From the NCBI GenBank assembly GCA_020638675.1, contig JACKID010000001.1, positions 682,001 to 746,000 on the forward strand: a stretch of DNA of 64,000 bases, given 5' to 3'. The notes beneath the pieces were generated by a model. It searched no databases and had not been told where the DNA came from. It saw only the letters and a list, made by a program, of their open reading frames with translations. Positions 6,661 through 16,032 of this stretch are shown here, in pieces. Each line of letters begins with the position of its first letter. The stretch's first letter is position 1. The translations under genes and the position numbers were made by a program. This DNA is from Planctomycetota bacterium. GTDB taxonomy: Bacteria > Planctomycetota > UBA8742 > UBA2392.

Positions 6661-9198
6661 ATGGTTCGACCCCTGGTGATTTCCCTATTGGTGCTGCTGA
6701 CACTCCTTCCGAGCGCGGACGGAACCTTCGTTGCGCAGACTGAGCCCCAAACGCCGCAGAGTATCGAACTCACGGACTGCCTGGTCCTGCCCCGCGTGGG
6801 CGTTAGCTCACGGAGTCCCGTGCGTACGGATGCGCTGGAAGCATTGATGGTGGCCGGTGCATTCACGGCGCCCAAGGCCGGCGACAAACTCCAGCTGGCC
6901 GATGGGTCAAAAGTGGAGTGGTCCGGCGCGGCGGCAGACGAAGAGGGTTGGGTCGGCGGCGAAGGTGGCTCCTACGTCTACTGGCGGGCCGAGAGTCCGC
7001 GTGACTGCATTGCGCTGTTGAAGGCGCGCGGCCATTCACTCGCATACGTCAATGGCGAGCCGCACTACGGTGACCCCTACAACTACGGGTACGTGCATGT
7101 CCCCGTTGCGCTCAAGAAGGGTGCCAACAACCTTCTCTTCTTGCTCGGCCGTGGTCGCCTCAAGGCGAGCCTGGAATTTCTGCCGGGTGCGGAAGGCGAA
7201 CTCCGGATCGGGACGGACTGGACCATGCCGGATTTCGTCATCGGGCTGCAAGCCGGCGGATCCATGCTGGGCGCCGTAAACGTCATCAACGCGACGCCCA
7301 ACAACCTGGATATCGCACCCTTCGTCACGGCGCTGGATCCGGCACGCCCGAATGAACACTACGCGGCGCAGGCGCAGCGCATTCCGGCGATGGGCATTCG
7401 CAAGCTCGCTTTCAACATTCCGGTTGTGGAGCAGGTTGCCGACAAGGAGTATCGCTATCGACTGGATTTGATTTCCGCATCCGGTACGTCGATGCCTCTT
7501 TCAAACTCGATGGCCCAGGTCGAGTTTACCGTCAAGTCGGTTACCAAAGCGCAGCCGCGCCGCGTGACGTTCCGGAGCGCCATCGACGGCAGCGTTCAGT
7601 ACTACGCCGTGCGCCCGGCGGTGCCGTTGCCGGGCGATACCGACAAACCTGGCATCGTCCTTTCGCTGCACGGCGCGTCGGTAGAAGCGATCGGCCAGGC
7701 GAGGGCCTACGGGGCCAAGAGTTGGTCCCACATTGTATGCCCGACCAACCGACGTCCCTTCGGGTTTGACTGGGAGGACTGGGGACGAATGGATGCGTTG
7801 GAAGTGCTGGCGCACGCACAGGCGACTCTTGCGAACGACCCGACGAAAGTCTGGCTGACCGGCCATTCCATGGGTGGGCACGGAACATGGACCGTGGGGG
7901 CGCACTTCCCCGACAAGTTCGCCGCCATCGGCCCGAGCGCCGGTTGGGAGAGCTTCTACAGCTATGCCGGAGGCGTCGAGGTAGCGGCGGCTGACCCTGT
8001 CGGGGCGATGTTGAAGCGTACTTCCAATGCGAACCGCACCCTGCTTCACAAATACAACTACAAGCAGCTGGCCGTGTACGTCCTTCACGGTGATGCGGAT
8101 GACAACGTGCCGGTAAGCGAAGCGCGAGCTATGCGGGATGCCTTGAAGGAATTCCATACCGATCTTCAGTATCACGAGGAGCCGGGCGTGGGGCATTGGT
8201 GGGATCGTGAACACGACGACGGCGCCGACTGCCTGGACTGGCAGCCGATGTTCGACACGTTCGCTCGGCGCCGCCTGCCGCGTGCCAATGAAGTGCAGGC
8301 GATTGACTTTACCACCGTGTGTCCTGAGCACTCATCCGACGACCACTGGTTGCGCATCGAAATGCAACAGAGTCAGTTGGCACCGAGCCGCGCGCAGATC
8401 GTAATGTTGCCGAATAAGGGAGAATTCGAAGGTACGACTGAGAATATTGCCCGCATGTCGCTGGATGTTGCCGCCGCGATGTCCCCCAAAGCCGGCATCA
8501 CTTTGAGGCTCGACGGCAGTGAGTTGAAGGATGTGGCCTGGCCGGCGAACGGCAGGTTGACTCTGCGTCGAGCGGACGTCGGCTGGCAGGTGGAGAACCC
8601 TGCGCCTCCTGACTGGAAGGGACCACAGCGAAGCGGCTGGCTCAAGAACGCCTTCAACCACCAGTTCGTGATGGTGTACGGCACTCGCGGCTCCGCGGCT
8701 GAGAACGAATGGGCACTGGCCAAGGCTCGCTACGATGCGGAGCAATGGTGGTATCGCGGCAACGGGGCCTGCGACATTATTCCGGACAGCGAATTCAGCG
8801 CCGCCAAGTATCCCGATCGCGGTGTGATCCTCTACGGAAATGCCGATACCAATTCTGGCTTTGGCGTCCTGCTAAAAACGGCGCCCGTGCAACTCAGAAG
8901 CGGCGCGATCGCAGTAGGAGAACGCACACTGACTGGTGATGATTTGTCGATTGTATTCACCTTTCCGCGTGCCGACAGCAAGACAGCAAGTGTCGTCGTT
9001 GTCGGAGGCACCGGGATCAAGGGCATGCAAGTCACAAACAGGATCGGATACTTCATCTCCGGCGCATCATTCCCCGACCTGCTGGTATACCGGTCGGATA
9101 CGCTTGAAACAGGCATCGGCGGCGTCCTTGGCGGCGGCTACTTTGCTGAGGACTGGGGTGCGGCAGATGCAGATTTTGTGTGGCGCGAAACTAAGTAA
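6661..9198 (+). CDS. Secreted prolyl-oligopeptidase-type alpha/beta hydrolase
   Basis: The 845-residue protein starts at ATG 6661, which follows a GGAG site and opens a typical signal peptide (MVRPLVISLLVLLTLLPSA). A longer upstream frame lacks a signal. The nucleophile elbow is GHSMGGHG at about residues 400-407. The likely acid is in HGDADDNVPVSEA and the His is in GVGHWWD, giving a Ser-Asp-His triad in the S9 peptidase/esterase fold. About 350 residues before the hydrolase domain and 280 after it look like beta-sandwich modules. The product is probably exported and cleaves peptides or esters outside the cytoplasm. The substrate is unknown. Confidence 0.8.
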   Translation: MVRPLVISLLVLLTLLPSADGTFVAQTEPQTPQSIELTDCLVLPRVGVSSRSPVRTDALEALMVAGAFTAPKAGDKLQLADGSKVEWSGAAADEEGWVGGEGGSYVYWRAESPRDCIALLKARGHSLAYVNGEPHYGDPYNYGYVHVPVALKKGANNLLFLLGRGRLKASLEFLPGAEGELRIGTDWTMPDFVIGLQAGGSMLGAVNVINATPNNLDIAPFVTALDPARPNEHYAAQAQRIPAMGIRKLAFNIPVVEQVADKEYRYRLDLISASGTSMPLSNSMAQVEFTVKSVTKAQPRRVTFRSAIDGSVQYYAVRPAVPLPGDTDKPGIVLSLHGASVEAIGQARAYGAKSWSHIVCPTNRRPFGFDWEDWGRMDALEVLAHAQATLANDPTKVWLTGHSMGGHGTWTVGAHFPDKFAAIGPSAGWESFYSYAGGVEVAAADPVGAMLKRTSNANRTLLHKYNYKQLAVYVLHGDADDNVPVSEARAMRDALKEFHTDLQYHEEPGVGHWWDREHDDGADCLDWQPMFDTFARRRLPRANEVQAIDFTTVCPEHSSDDHWLRIEMQQSQLAPSRAQIVMLPNKGEFEGTTENIARMSLDVAAAMSPKAGITLRLDGSELKDVAWPANGRLTLRRADVGWQVENPAPPDWKGPQRSGWLKNAFNHQFVMVYGTRGSAAENEWALAKARYDAEQWWYRGNGACDIIPDSEFSAAKYPDRGVILYGNADTNSGFGVLLKTAPVQLRSGAIAVGERTLTGDDLSIVFTFPRADSKTASVVVVGGTGIKGMQVTNRIGYFISGASFPDLLVYRSDTLETGIGGVLGGGYFAEDWGAADADFVWRETK

Positions 9199-9280
9199 TT
9201 GAATTGTTCACTTTGAAGTTGGATTTCCGCTTGTGATCCCTAAATAGTCAGTCTGCATTTCCATCAATCAGGAGTTGAAA

Positions 9281-9994
9281 GTGGCGAAGAAACGTTCGCA
9301 GGAAAACACCAAGCAGAAGCAGGCCTACATCGCCGAGCTGGTGAGGGCTAATTCAAACATCAGCATGAACGAAGCCGGCAAGAAGGTGCGAAGCAAGTTC
9401 GGCACGCAGCTGGCCTACGACAAACTTCGCGAGGCGTTTGCTGGTGCGGGCGGCAAGATCGATACGCGCCGCGGCCCCGGCAAGGGGAGCAAGCGCAAGT
9501 CGGCCAAGAAGGCTAAGCCCGCCAAGGCCGGGCCGCGCAAGTACGGGACGCGTTCGCCCGCCGCGACCAAACGCAAGCAGGAGTTCGTAGCGGAACTCGT
9601 GAAGGGCTCACCCGAGATCACAATGAATGAGGCCGGCAAGAAGGTGCGGAGCAAGTTCGGCACGCAGCTGGCCTTCGACAAGTTGAAAGAAGCGTTCAAG
9701 TCCGCCGGCGGCAAGGTCGGCAAGCCGGGGCGCCGTAAGGGGTCGCGCAAGCACGTTGATCGGCGCTATGGTCGACGCGACAGCGACCGCGCATATGCCA
9801 AGATCAGCAAGACGCTGCAGGGCATGCCCAAGCATGTTGTCATCATGCATGTGAAGGGGCTGGTGGACACATCCGAATTCAACACCCGCGAGCAGGCCGT
9901 CGCATTCTCGCGCAGCCAGGTGCTTGCAGGCGTTCCGGTTTCGGACATCGCTTACTATACTCGCCAGCCGCTCGAGATTTCGGTCGGCATCTAG
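9281..9994 (+). CDS. Basic protein with a duplicated ~55-residue domain (possible nucleoid-associated protein)
   Basis: The frame is best started at GTG 9281, 6 nt after an AGGAG site; the TTG at 9275 directly abuts that site. The 237-residue product has two near-identical helical units, each with MNEAGKKVRSKFGTQLA(Y/F)DKL and about 90 residues apart. They are separated by a histone-H1-like linker rich in Lys, Arg, Ala, Gly and Pro. A different C-terminal domain of about 75 residues follows, starting near the second basic linker. The composition suggests DNA or RNA binding. I do not recognise the repeated unit as a named family. It has its own terminator and is transcribed apart from its neighbours. 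Confidence 0.7.
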   Translation: MAKKRSQENTKQKQAYIAELVRANSNISMNEAGKKVRSKFGTQLAYDKLREAFAGAGGKIDTRRGPGKGSKRKSAKKAKPAKAGPRKYGTRSPAATKRKQEFVAELVKGSPEITMNEAGKKVRSKFGTQLAFDKLKEAFKSAGGKVGKPGRRKGSRKHVDRRYGRRDSDRAYAKISKTLQGMPKHVVIMHVKGLVDTSEFNTREQAVAFSRSQVLAGVPVSDIAYYTRQPLEISVGI

Positions 9995-10007
9995 TGATAC
10001 CTGAGGG

Positions 10008-10039
10008 CCGGGGTCCCGCGAGTCGGGGCCCCGGTTTTT
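10008..10039 (+). terminator. Intrinsic terminator after the duplicated-domain basic protein
   Basis: The arms CCGGGG and CCCCGG, with a further GTCCC/GGGG extension, form a GC hairpin followed by TTTTT. It ends only 7 bp before the next start codon, so the downstream gene needs either read-through or a promoter overlapping this hairpin. Confidence 0.85.
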
Positions 10040-10046
10040 GTTTGAT

Positions 10047-10592
10047 ATGCCATTCGCGATCGAATTGTTCTTTGACCCGCGCTGTGAGTCGCGGCTGCGG
10101 CGGCTGATTTCCGGGCTGCGCGAGACGCAGTTGGGAGGCACGGTGCTGATCGAGGATGTGAAAGCTCGCTTTCACATCACGCTGGCCGTTTGCGACCACG
10201 TGCGCGAAGACGTGATGTGCGAGATCCTGCAGGAGATCGCCGACGGCACGCCGAGCCTGCCGGTGATCCTGTCATCTCTTGGGATGTTTCCGGGCAAGGA
10301 GACAGTGATGTTCCTGGCGCCGGTCGTGGATCAGGAGTTGCTGGAGGTCCATCGAGTGCTTACCGAGCGAGTGGCGGATTTCAGCGAGTCGCCTTGGAAG
10401 CTCTACCAGCCCGGCCGATGGGTGCCTCACTGCACGCTTGCACTCAAGCTCCCGCGCGATGGCGTTCAGAAGGCTCTGGAGTTGCTGATGGAGAGCACCT
10501 TTCCGATCACGGGTGAACTGATTGAAATCGGCGTGTCCGAGTTCGAAGCCGGCGTGGTCAAACGCTACGTATGCAGCTACGCGCTGCAGTAG
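10047..10592 (+). CDS. 2H phosphoesterase / 2'-5' RNA ligase-like protein
   Basis: The 181-residue protein has the two His-x-Thr motifs of the 2H superfamily, HITLAV near residue 37 and HCTLAL near residue 131, on either side of the usual beta-sheet core. Family members hydrolyse cyclic phosphates or 2'-5' bonds in RNA or nucleotides in the cytoplasm. ATG at 10047 gives a typical N-terminus (MPFAIELFFD), but no ribosome binding site is evident because the preceding terminator occupies that space. The gene is convergent with smc. The substrate cannot be told from sequence. Confidence 0.82.
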   Translation: MPFAIELFFDPRCESRLRRLISGLRETQLGGTVLIEDVKARFHITLAVCDHVREDVMCEILQEIADGTPSLPVILSSLGMFPGKETVMFLAPVVDQELLEVHRVLTERVADFSESPWKLYQPGRWVPHCTLALKLPRDGVQKALELLMESTFPITGELIEIGVSEFEAGVVKRYVCSYALQ

Positions 10593-10596
10593 TCAG

Positions 10597-10623
10597 AAAA
10601 AGGGCGGGGCAACGCCCCGCCCT
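10597..10623 (-). terminator. Intrinsic terminator of smc
   Basis: AGGGCGGGGC, AAC and GCCCCGCCCT form a perfect hairpin, with TTTTT following on the minus strand (AAAAA on the plus strand). It lies 20 bp past the smc stop codon between two convergent genes. Confidence 0.85.
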
Positions 10624-10643
10624 CCGGACTCTGAATTGCCCAA

Positions 10644-13600
10644 CTATGCGGTCGCCAGCAGCTCGGGCTCTTCGGCCGCTCGCAGGTCCACGCTGACCTT
10701 TGTGCTGGTGCCCGGCTCCTGCATCGTTACCCCATAGAGCGTGTCGCAGGCTGCCATGGTTTTCTTGTGGTGCGTGATGATGATGAACTGCGAGTACTTG
10801 GCGTACTCCTCGATCACGCTGCAGAAGCGATCGACATTGGCTTCGTCGAGCGGCGCGTCCACTTCGTCCAGGATCGCATACGGCGCCGGGTTGGTTTCAT
10901 AGATCGCAAACATCATCGCGACGCTGATCATGGCGCGTTCGCCGCCGCTGCGCATGGCAATGGGCAGCGCTTCCTTGCCCGGCGGTTTGCAGATGATCTC
11001 GACGCCGCTGGCCAGTGGCTCTTCCGGATTAGTGAGCATCATGTCCGCGCTGCCGCCTCCGAACATGCGGCGGAACAGACGCTGGAAGTTTCCGCGCACG
11101 GCCTCGAAAGTGGTCATGAACATGCGGCGCGTTTCGGTCTCGATGCGGGTGATGGCATCGGAGAGCGTGCGTTTGGCCTTGAGCAGGTCCTGCTCCTGAC
11201 GCGTATAGAACGTGTTGCGCTCTTCGGCGTCCTTGAGCTCGTCCATGGCTTCCATGTTCACGTTGCCCAGGCGACGCAACTGCTCCTCGACCGCTTCCAG
11301 CTCGTTGCGTGACTCGGCTTCGTTCACGACGTGTGTAGCCGGGTCGTAGTCGCGATAGAGCGTATCGATGTCCGCGTTGAAGTTCTCGGCAAGCCGACGG
11401 CGGATCGCGTCCATCTTCATGAACAGCGTGTTCTCGTCGATGCGTGCCTGCTGGACGCTCTCGCGTTCGCGGTACAGTTGTTCCTGCAACTCACCGACGT
11501 GGTTGCGCGCATGCTCCACCTCGCGGCGGCGCTCGGACAGCACGCCGTCGCCGGAGCCGCGGCGCGTCTCCAGCTCAGCCTTCTCACGTTCCAATTCTGC
11601 TTCGACTTCGACGCTGCTGCCGGCCTGGTGCTCGAGGGTGCGGATTTCCTTCGCGTGTGCTTCCTGCTCGCCTGCACTCAGCGCAATTTCCTCTGCGTAG
11701 CGCGTCAGCGCCTGGTCGATGCCTTTCAGCGAGTCTTCGGACTGCTTCAACTCGGTTCGGCGGGAAGCCTCCGTCACGCGTGCTTCTGTGAGTGCGCTGC
11801 GGGCCTCCTGAAGGGATTCGCGGCGCTGGCCGACTTCATCGGCGAGTCGCGCGAGGTCGTGCTCACACTTGCCCTTGGCCTCTTCGGCCGAAGCGACCTG
11901 CTCTGTCAGCTCGTTGTGGCGCTTGAGGTCGGCCGCGAGCTGTTCATTGAGCTGACTGATCTCGCTGTCGATTACCGCACGTTCCTCGTTGAGGCGCCTG
12001 TGCTCTCTCGTCAGCGACTCCAGTGCCACGCGCTTGCCGGCGGCTTCCATGCTGGCGTCGTAGATATGCGCCCGGAGTTCACTCCCGGCCGCGGAGAGTT
12101 TGTCCTGCTCGTTCAAGGCATCGGCGAGCTTCGCCGCCGTTTCCTCAATCTCGGCGTCGAGTACAGCAAGGTCGTGCCCGAGGCGCTCGATTTCCGACTG
12201 CTGTGTAATCAGCCCGGTATTTGCCTCGCCGCCGGCCAGCGCGAAGCTGCCCGGCAGGCTGAACATCTCGCCGGTGGGGGTGACTATGCGGTAGCCCTGT
12301 GAGCCCTTGCTGAGAAGCTTGCGGGCGACGGTGCGGTCGGCGACGAGCAGCACGTCGCTCAGCAGGGCGTCGGCGAGCCCGCGGAACTCTTCGGATACGC
12401 GTACTTCATCAAGCAGCGGGCCGATCACTCCCTTGCCACCCGGCAATTGCGGCGCCCTGGCCGGCTTGAACTCGGACTGAGCCAGGATCGTCATGTTCGC
12501 GGAGCCGCGACCTGCGAGCCAGTCGAACAGGTCGTGTGCATGCTCAAGGTTGTCGACGATGATCGCGGTGCCCAGGTCCTTCAGCACGCGCTCAAGCGCG
12601 GCCGCGAAGCCGAGGTCGATGCGCAGCGCGTCGGCGAACACGCCTTTGATGCCGAAGCTCTCGCAGCGCTTGGTGTCTTCCAGCAGCGCCCTGGCGTTGT
12701 CGTCGAGGCCTTCGCGCGCGGCGGCCATGCTTTCGAGCATGGCCTTGCGTTCCAGCTTCGCGCCGCGTTTCAGCTCAAGTGCGTGTTTGCGCTGGCGGGC
12801 CTCGCCGGCCGTCTGCGCGACCGGGCCGAGTTGTTTTTCTACAGCTGCCAGCTCGTCACGCACGGCCTTCAGCGCGGCTTCTTCTTCTTCGCGGGCAGCC
12901 CTGGCGGCCTCATAGCGCGTGCCTACATCGGCGGCCTCGCGTTCCGCCTCGTTGGCACGGGATGACAGGGACTCAAGGCGGCGGCGCGTGCCGCGCATTT
13001 CTGCGTCGAGACTCATGCGCTCGTTCAGGCCCTGATTCGCTGCCGTGATCGCGTCAAGCAACTGCGTGCGCACGTCCTTGAGCTGCGCCTCCATTGCCTC
13101 GGCTTCGGCGCGGGCGGCTTGTTCGTCGGCGGCGAGCTTGGCCACGTGGGCGGTCAGCTCTTTCATCTCGGCGCGCCCGGCTTCGGCGGCCGCTGAGATT
13201 CCCTCGCGGCGCGTCTTCAGCCCGGACATCTGCTCACGCACGCGCTGTGAATGCTCCTTGGCGCGCTCGACGGCCTGGCGCAGGCTCTCGACGCGTGCGA
13301 GCGCCTTCTCGCGCTTTGCCTGCTGCTGGTTGATCTCCAGGTCGAGCTTATGAATGCGCTCCGACAGGCGACGTTCCTCGTGCTCGGCATCAGCGAGTCG
13401 GGTCTCGGCGTCCTCAAGGTCCATCCTGGTTTTGGCCAGTTCCGCCTGGATGGCGCCTTCACGCTTGCCCGCCGCGCTGATCGTGGCGAGCAATCCTTCA
13501 CGGTCCTTGTCGAGCGCCGAGAACTGCACCAGCCCCAGGTTCTGGTGAATGACACGGGAGCGCTCTTTCAGCTCCGTGTACTTCAGCGCGCGGCTGGCCT

Positions 13601-14222
13601 GCGACTTGATCTTTCTGAGCTGTCCCTTCACTTCACCCAGCACGTCCTGGAGACGCTCAAGGTTCTGATCCACGATCAGCAGCTTGGCCTGTGCGGCCTC
13701 CTGCTGTTTGCGCATCTGGCCGATGCCCGCCGCCTCTTCGAAGACGACACGGCGGTCCTCGGCCTTGCTCTGCAGCAGGGCGTCCATCTTGCCCTGTTCC
13801 ATGATGCTGTAGGCGCTCATGGCCGCGCCCGTGCCTTCGAACAGCCCGCGCACGTCGCGCATCTTGGCCGGCTCGCCGTTGATCGCGTAGCCGCTGTCGC
13901 CGTTCTTTTCGAGGCGGCGTGTGACCTTCACGTATTTGCTGGAAAACGGCAGCAATCCGTCGCTGTTGTCGAAAGTGATGCTGACCTCGGCGTAGCGGGC
14001 GGGTTTGCGTGTTGCGCTGCCGCTGAAGATGACGTCGGTGCTGCTCTTGGTACGCAGCGATTTGCGCGACATTTCGCCCAGCACCCAGCGCGTGGCGTCG
14101 ACGACGTTTGACTTGCCGCAGCCGTTCGGACCGACAACGCCCGTGATCTGGGCCGGGAACTCAAACACGGTGTGTCGGCCGAAGGACTTAAAGCCGTCCA
14201 TCTCCAGCTTCACGATGCGCAT
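10644..14222 (-). CDS. smc: Chromosome segregation ATPase SMC
   Basis: This 1192-residue protein has the full SMC layout. The N-terminal head carries Walker A GPNGCGKSN at residues 31-39. Two long coiled coils flank a hinge at about residues 515-650. The C-terminal head has the signature RSGGERAM near residue 1092, Walker B AILDEVDAPLDE and the D-loop. The signature has Arg where LSGGE is usual. SMC homodimers compact and separate sister chromosomes together with ScpA/ScpB, which are not in this window. ATG at 14222 gives the typical start MRIVKLEMDGFKSF, and the upstream 35 codons of the open frame are not SMC-like. It is flanked by a terminator and stands alone. Confidence 0.97.
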   Translation of the reverse strand: MRIVKLEMDGFKSFGRHTVFEFPAQITGVVGPNGCGKSNVVDATRWVLGEMSRKSLRTKSSTDVIFSGSATRKPARYAEVSITFDNSDGLLPFSSKYVKVTRRLEKNGDSGYAINGEPAKMRDVRGLFEGTGAAMSAYSIMEQGKMDALLQSKAEDRRVVFEEAAGIGQMRKQQEAAQAKLLIVDQNLERLQDVLGEVKGQLRKIKSQASRALKYTELKERSRVIHQNLGLVQFSALDKDREGLLATISAAGKREGAIQAELAKTRMDLEDAETRLADAEHEERRLSERIHKLDLEINQQQAKREKALARVESLRQAVERAKEHSQRVREQMSGLKTRREGISAAAEAGRAEMKELTAHVAKLAADEQAARAEAEAMEAQLKDVRTQLLDAITAANQGLNERMSLDAEMRGTRRRLESLSSRANEAEREAADVGTRYEAARAAREEEEAALKAVRDELAAVEKQLGPVAQTAGEARQRKHALELKRGAKLERKAMLESMAAAREGLDDNARALLEDTKRCESFGIKGVFADALRIDLGFAAALERVLKDLGTAIIVDNLEHAHDLFDWLAGRGSANMTILAQSEFKPARAPQLPGGKGVIGPLLDEVRVSEEFRGLADALLSDVLLVADRTVARKLLSKGSQGYRIVTPTGEMFSLPGSFALAGGEANTGLITQQSEIERLGHDLAVLDAEIEETAAKLADALNEQDKLSAAGSELRAHIYDASMEAAGKRVALESLTREHRRLNEERAVIDSEISQLNEQLAADLKRHNELTEQVASAEEAKGKCEHDLARLADEVGQRRESLQEARSALTEARVTEASRRTELKQSEDSLKGIDQALTRYAEEIALSAGEQEAHAKEIRTLEHQAGSSVEVEAELEREKAELETRRGSGDGVLSERRREVEHARNHVGELQEQLYRERESVQQARIDENTLFMKMDAIRRRLAENFNADIDTLYRDYDPATHVVNEAESRNELEAVEEQLRRLGNVNMEAMDELKDAEERNTFYTRQEQDLLKAKRTLSDAITRIETETRRMFMTTFEAVRGNFQRLFRRMFGGGSADMMLTNPEEPLASGVEIICKPPGKEALPIAMRSGGERAMISVAMMFAIYETNPAPYAILDEVDAPLDEANVDRFCSVIEEYAKYSQFIIITHHKKTMAACDTLYGVTMQEPGTSTKVSVDLRAAEEPELLATA

Positions 14223-14411
14223 GGGATAACCGCCGGTTGCGTGTTTCCGGGCCATACCCGGTATTAAAAGGAGTAATCGGCCGAGCGCAGGACCCAACTT
14301 TGTCGAAAACCCCGAAAAGTAGGGCATCCCAAGGCAAAAGTTAGGGTCTTGTGAGGGCTTTGGCGAATGTGGACGCCTGTTGGCAGTTTGTGGTCGTGAC
14401 CGGGGTCGCAG

Positions 14412-15959
14412 CTAGCGGTTGCCGTCCTGCTTTTCGATCAGGCTTTCGAGGTCGACTTTTCGATAGTTGAAACCGAGCTCGGCCGTGAGTGCGAAGCTCT
14501 GCTGGGCCTCGACCACGAAGGCCAGTACGTCGCGCGGACCCATGCCCTTGGTCCACAGGAAGCGCAGGACGTCCGTAAAGTCGGAGCTGTCGAGTTCGTC
14601 GACGCCATCATCCAGGCGATCGCCATCCTTGTCCCAGGTGCTCCAAGTCAGGCGCACCTTGCCTTTGTGTCCGTCGGGCGTCACACCGCGCCGTATGTCC
14701 TCTGCATCGGGGATGCCGAACTTGCCGGACCGGCCCGGATCGGCCCGTTCCAGCACGCGACAACTCACACGGAACGGCAACTGGTAGGGCTTGGCCTGCG
14801 TGCGCGTGAACGGGTCTGTCGTCAGGGCGACCGTGTCCAGCAGGAAACGATGGCGTACAGGGCCATAGACGGCGACGCGGAATCGCTGGTCGTCAAACAC
14901 GATGATCACATCATTGCGCGGAGTCAGCGTGACCCGCAGCCCTTTCACGAGCTCGAAGATCTGTCGCAGGGTCTGTTCCCGCACGCCGATGGGTGTGATG
15001 ACCAAGTTGTCGCCTTCTGCGACGACTTTGACCTCGACGCCTTTTTCACGCATTTCTTCGCGGATGCTGTTGATGGCATCCGGCAGAAGCTCAGATGACA
15101 GCGTGCGCTCCTTCTTGATGCGTCCGGCTATCTCTACTGTTCGCACCATTGGCAGGATGATGTGGTCGGCCACCAATTCATCGTCTGCCACATCCGCGAC
15201 GAGTTTGCACCCCTTGCGCAGAATGAAGCTGGTGCCGCCGACTGCATCGTGGCGTTCCAGGTTGCGGGCGTCCTCGATCTGCTCGCGGGTAAGCGGTACT
15301 TCGTCCTCTTTCAGGGGTGGGTTCGGAAGAATCTTTCCGTCTTCGTCAAAGTACTTGTCGGCGTTGAGCGGCAGGTAGCCCCGCTCCAGGATCGCGACCG
15401 TTCGACCCAGCTTGTTGCGCAGGGGTGTAGGGTAGACGAACCCGGCGCGAATGTCGTAGGCGTTGCCCTGCAGGCGGATACGTACGGGGATGTAATCGCC
15501 CGTCTTGGCACCGGCCGGAATGCCGATCGACTCCACTGTGATAAGCGCCATGTGTCCGGATGTTGCAGACTCGTTGACGATCTCACTCTCGGGCCAGCCG
15601 TTCTTGATGGTCAGCTCGGCCGCGCGATCTACGGTTGCGTCGAAAAGCATGCCGGTGTCGCCGGTTGAATCGAGCTGGAAGACGATCGTGTCGGCCGAGA
15701 ACTCACGCGAGATCAGCTCTGCCTCTGCGGGGTCGAAGTAGTTAACGAGCCCGACCGCCAACGACGGATAGCGGCGGATGAAATTCTTCGCCTCGGTCTT
15801 GCTGTGGGTCAGCTTGGTGACCTGAAGCGGCTCTTCACCGCCATCTTCGGGGATCTCTGCGCCGTCGTCAGGCCCGCCGGTGTTGTTTGCCGGCGTCGGG
15901 TTGGTACAGGCGGCAACGAGAAGCAGCAGGGCGAGGCTGATGAGAATGCGAAAGTTCAT
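14412..15959 (-). CDS. Lipoprotein with possible FlgI (P-ring)-like domain
   Basis: The 515-residue product starts MNFRILISLALLLLVAAC, a clear lipoprotein signal with the lipid-attached Cys at residue 18. An acidic linker follows. Residues 60-180 contain VGLVNYF, LDSTGDTGMLF and SIGIPAGAKTGDYIPVRI, which are reminiscent of the start of flagellar P-ring protein FlgI. The rest has two more beta-rich segments and an ending unlike FlgI. No flagellar genes are nearby. I infer an envelope protein using a FlgI-type fold for a non-flagellar job. The resemblance is moderate and needs a profile search. It sits 73 bp behind the NrdD-like gene and may share its transcript. Confidence 0.5.
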   Translation of the reverse strand: MNFRILISLALLLLVAACTNPTPANNTGGPDDGAEIPEDGGEEPLQVTKLTHSKTEAKNFIRRYPSLAVGLVNYFDPAEAELISREFSADTIVFQLDSTGDTGMLFDATVDRAAELTIKNGWPESEIVNESATSGHMALITVESIGIPAGAKTGDYIPVRIRLQGNAYDIRAGFVYPTPLRNKLGRTVAILERGYLPLNADKYFDEDGKILPNPPLKEDEVPLTREQIEDARNLERHDAVGGTSFILRKGCKLVADVADDELVADHIILPMVRTVEIAGRIKKERTLSSELLPDAINSIREEMREKGVEVKVVAEGDNLVITPIGVREQTLRQIFELVKGLRVTLTPRNDVIIVFDDQRFRVAVYGPVRHRFLLDTVALTTDPFTRTQAKPYQLPFRVSCRVLERADPGRSGKFGIPDAEDIRRGVTPDGHKGKVRLTWSTWDKDGDRLDDGVDELDSSDFTDVLRFLWTKGMGPRDVLAFVVEAQQSFALTAELGFNYRKVDLESLIEKQDGNR

Positions 15960-16032
15960 GGACCACATGAGCGGGGCAATGCAGGGACGGGCGATGATCA
16001 TTCCTGCGGCTGGATTGATCAATGGGGCGTTT

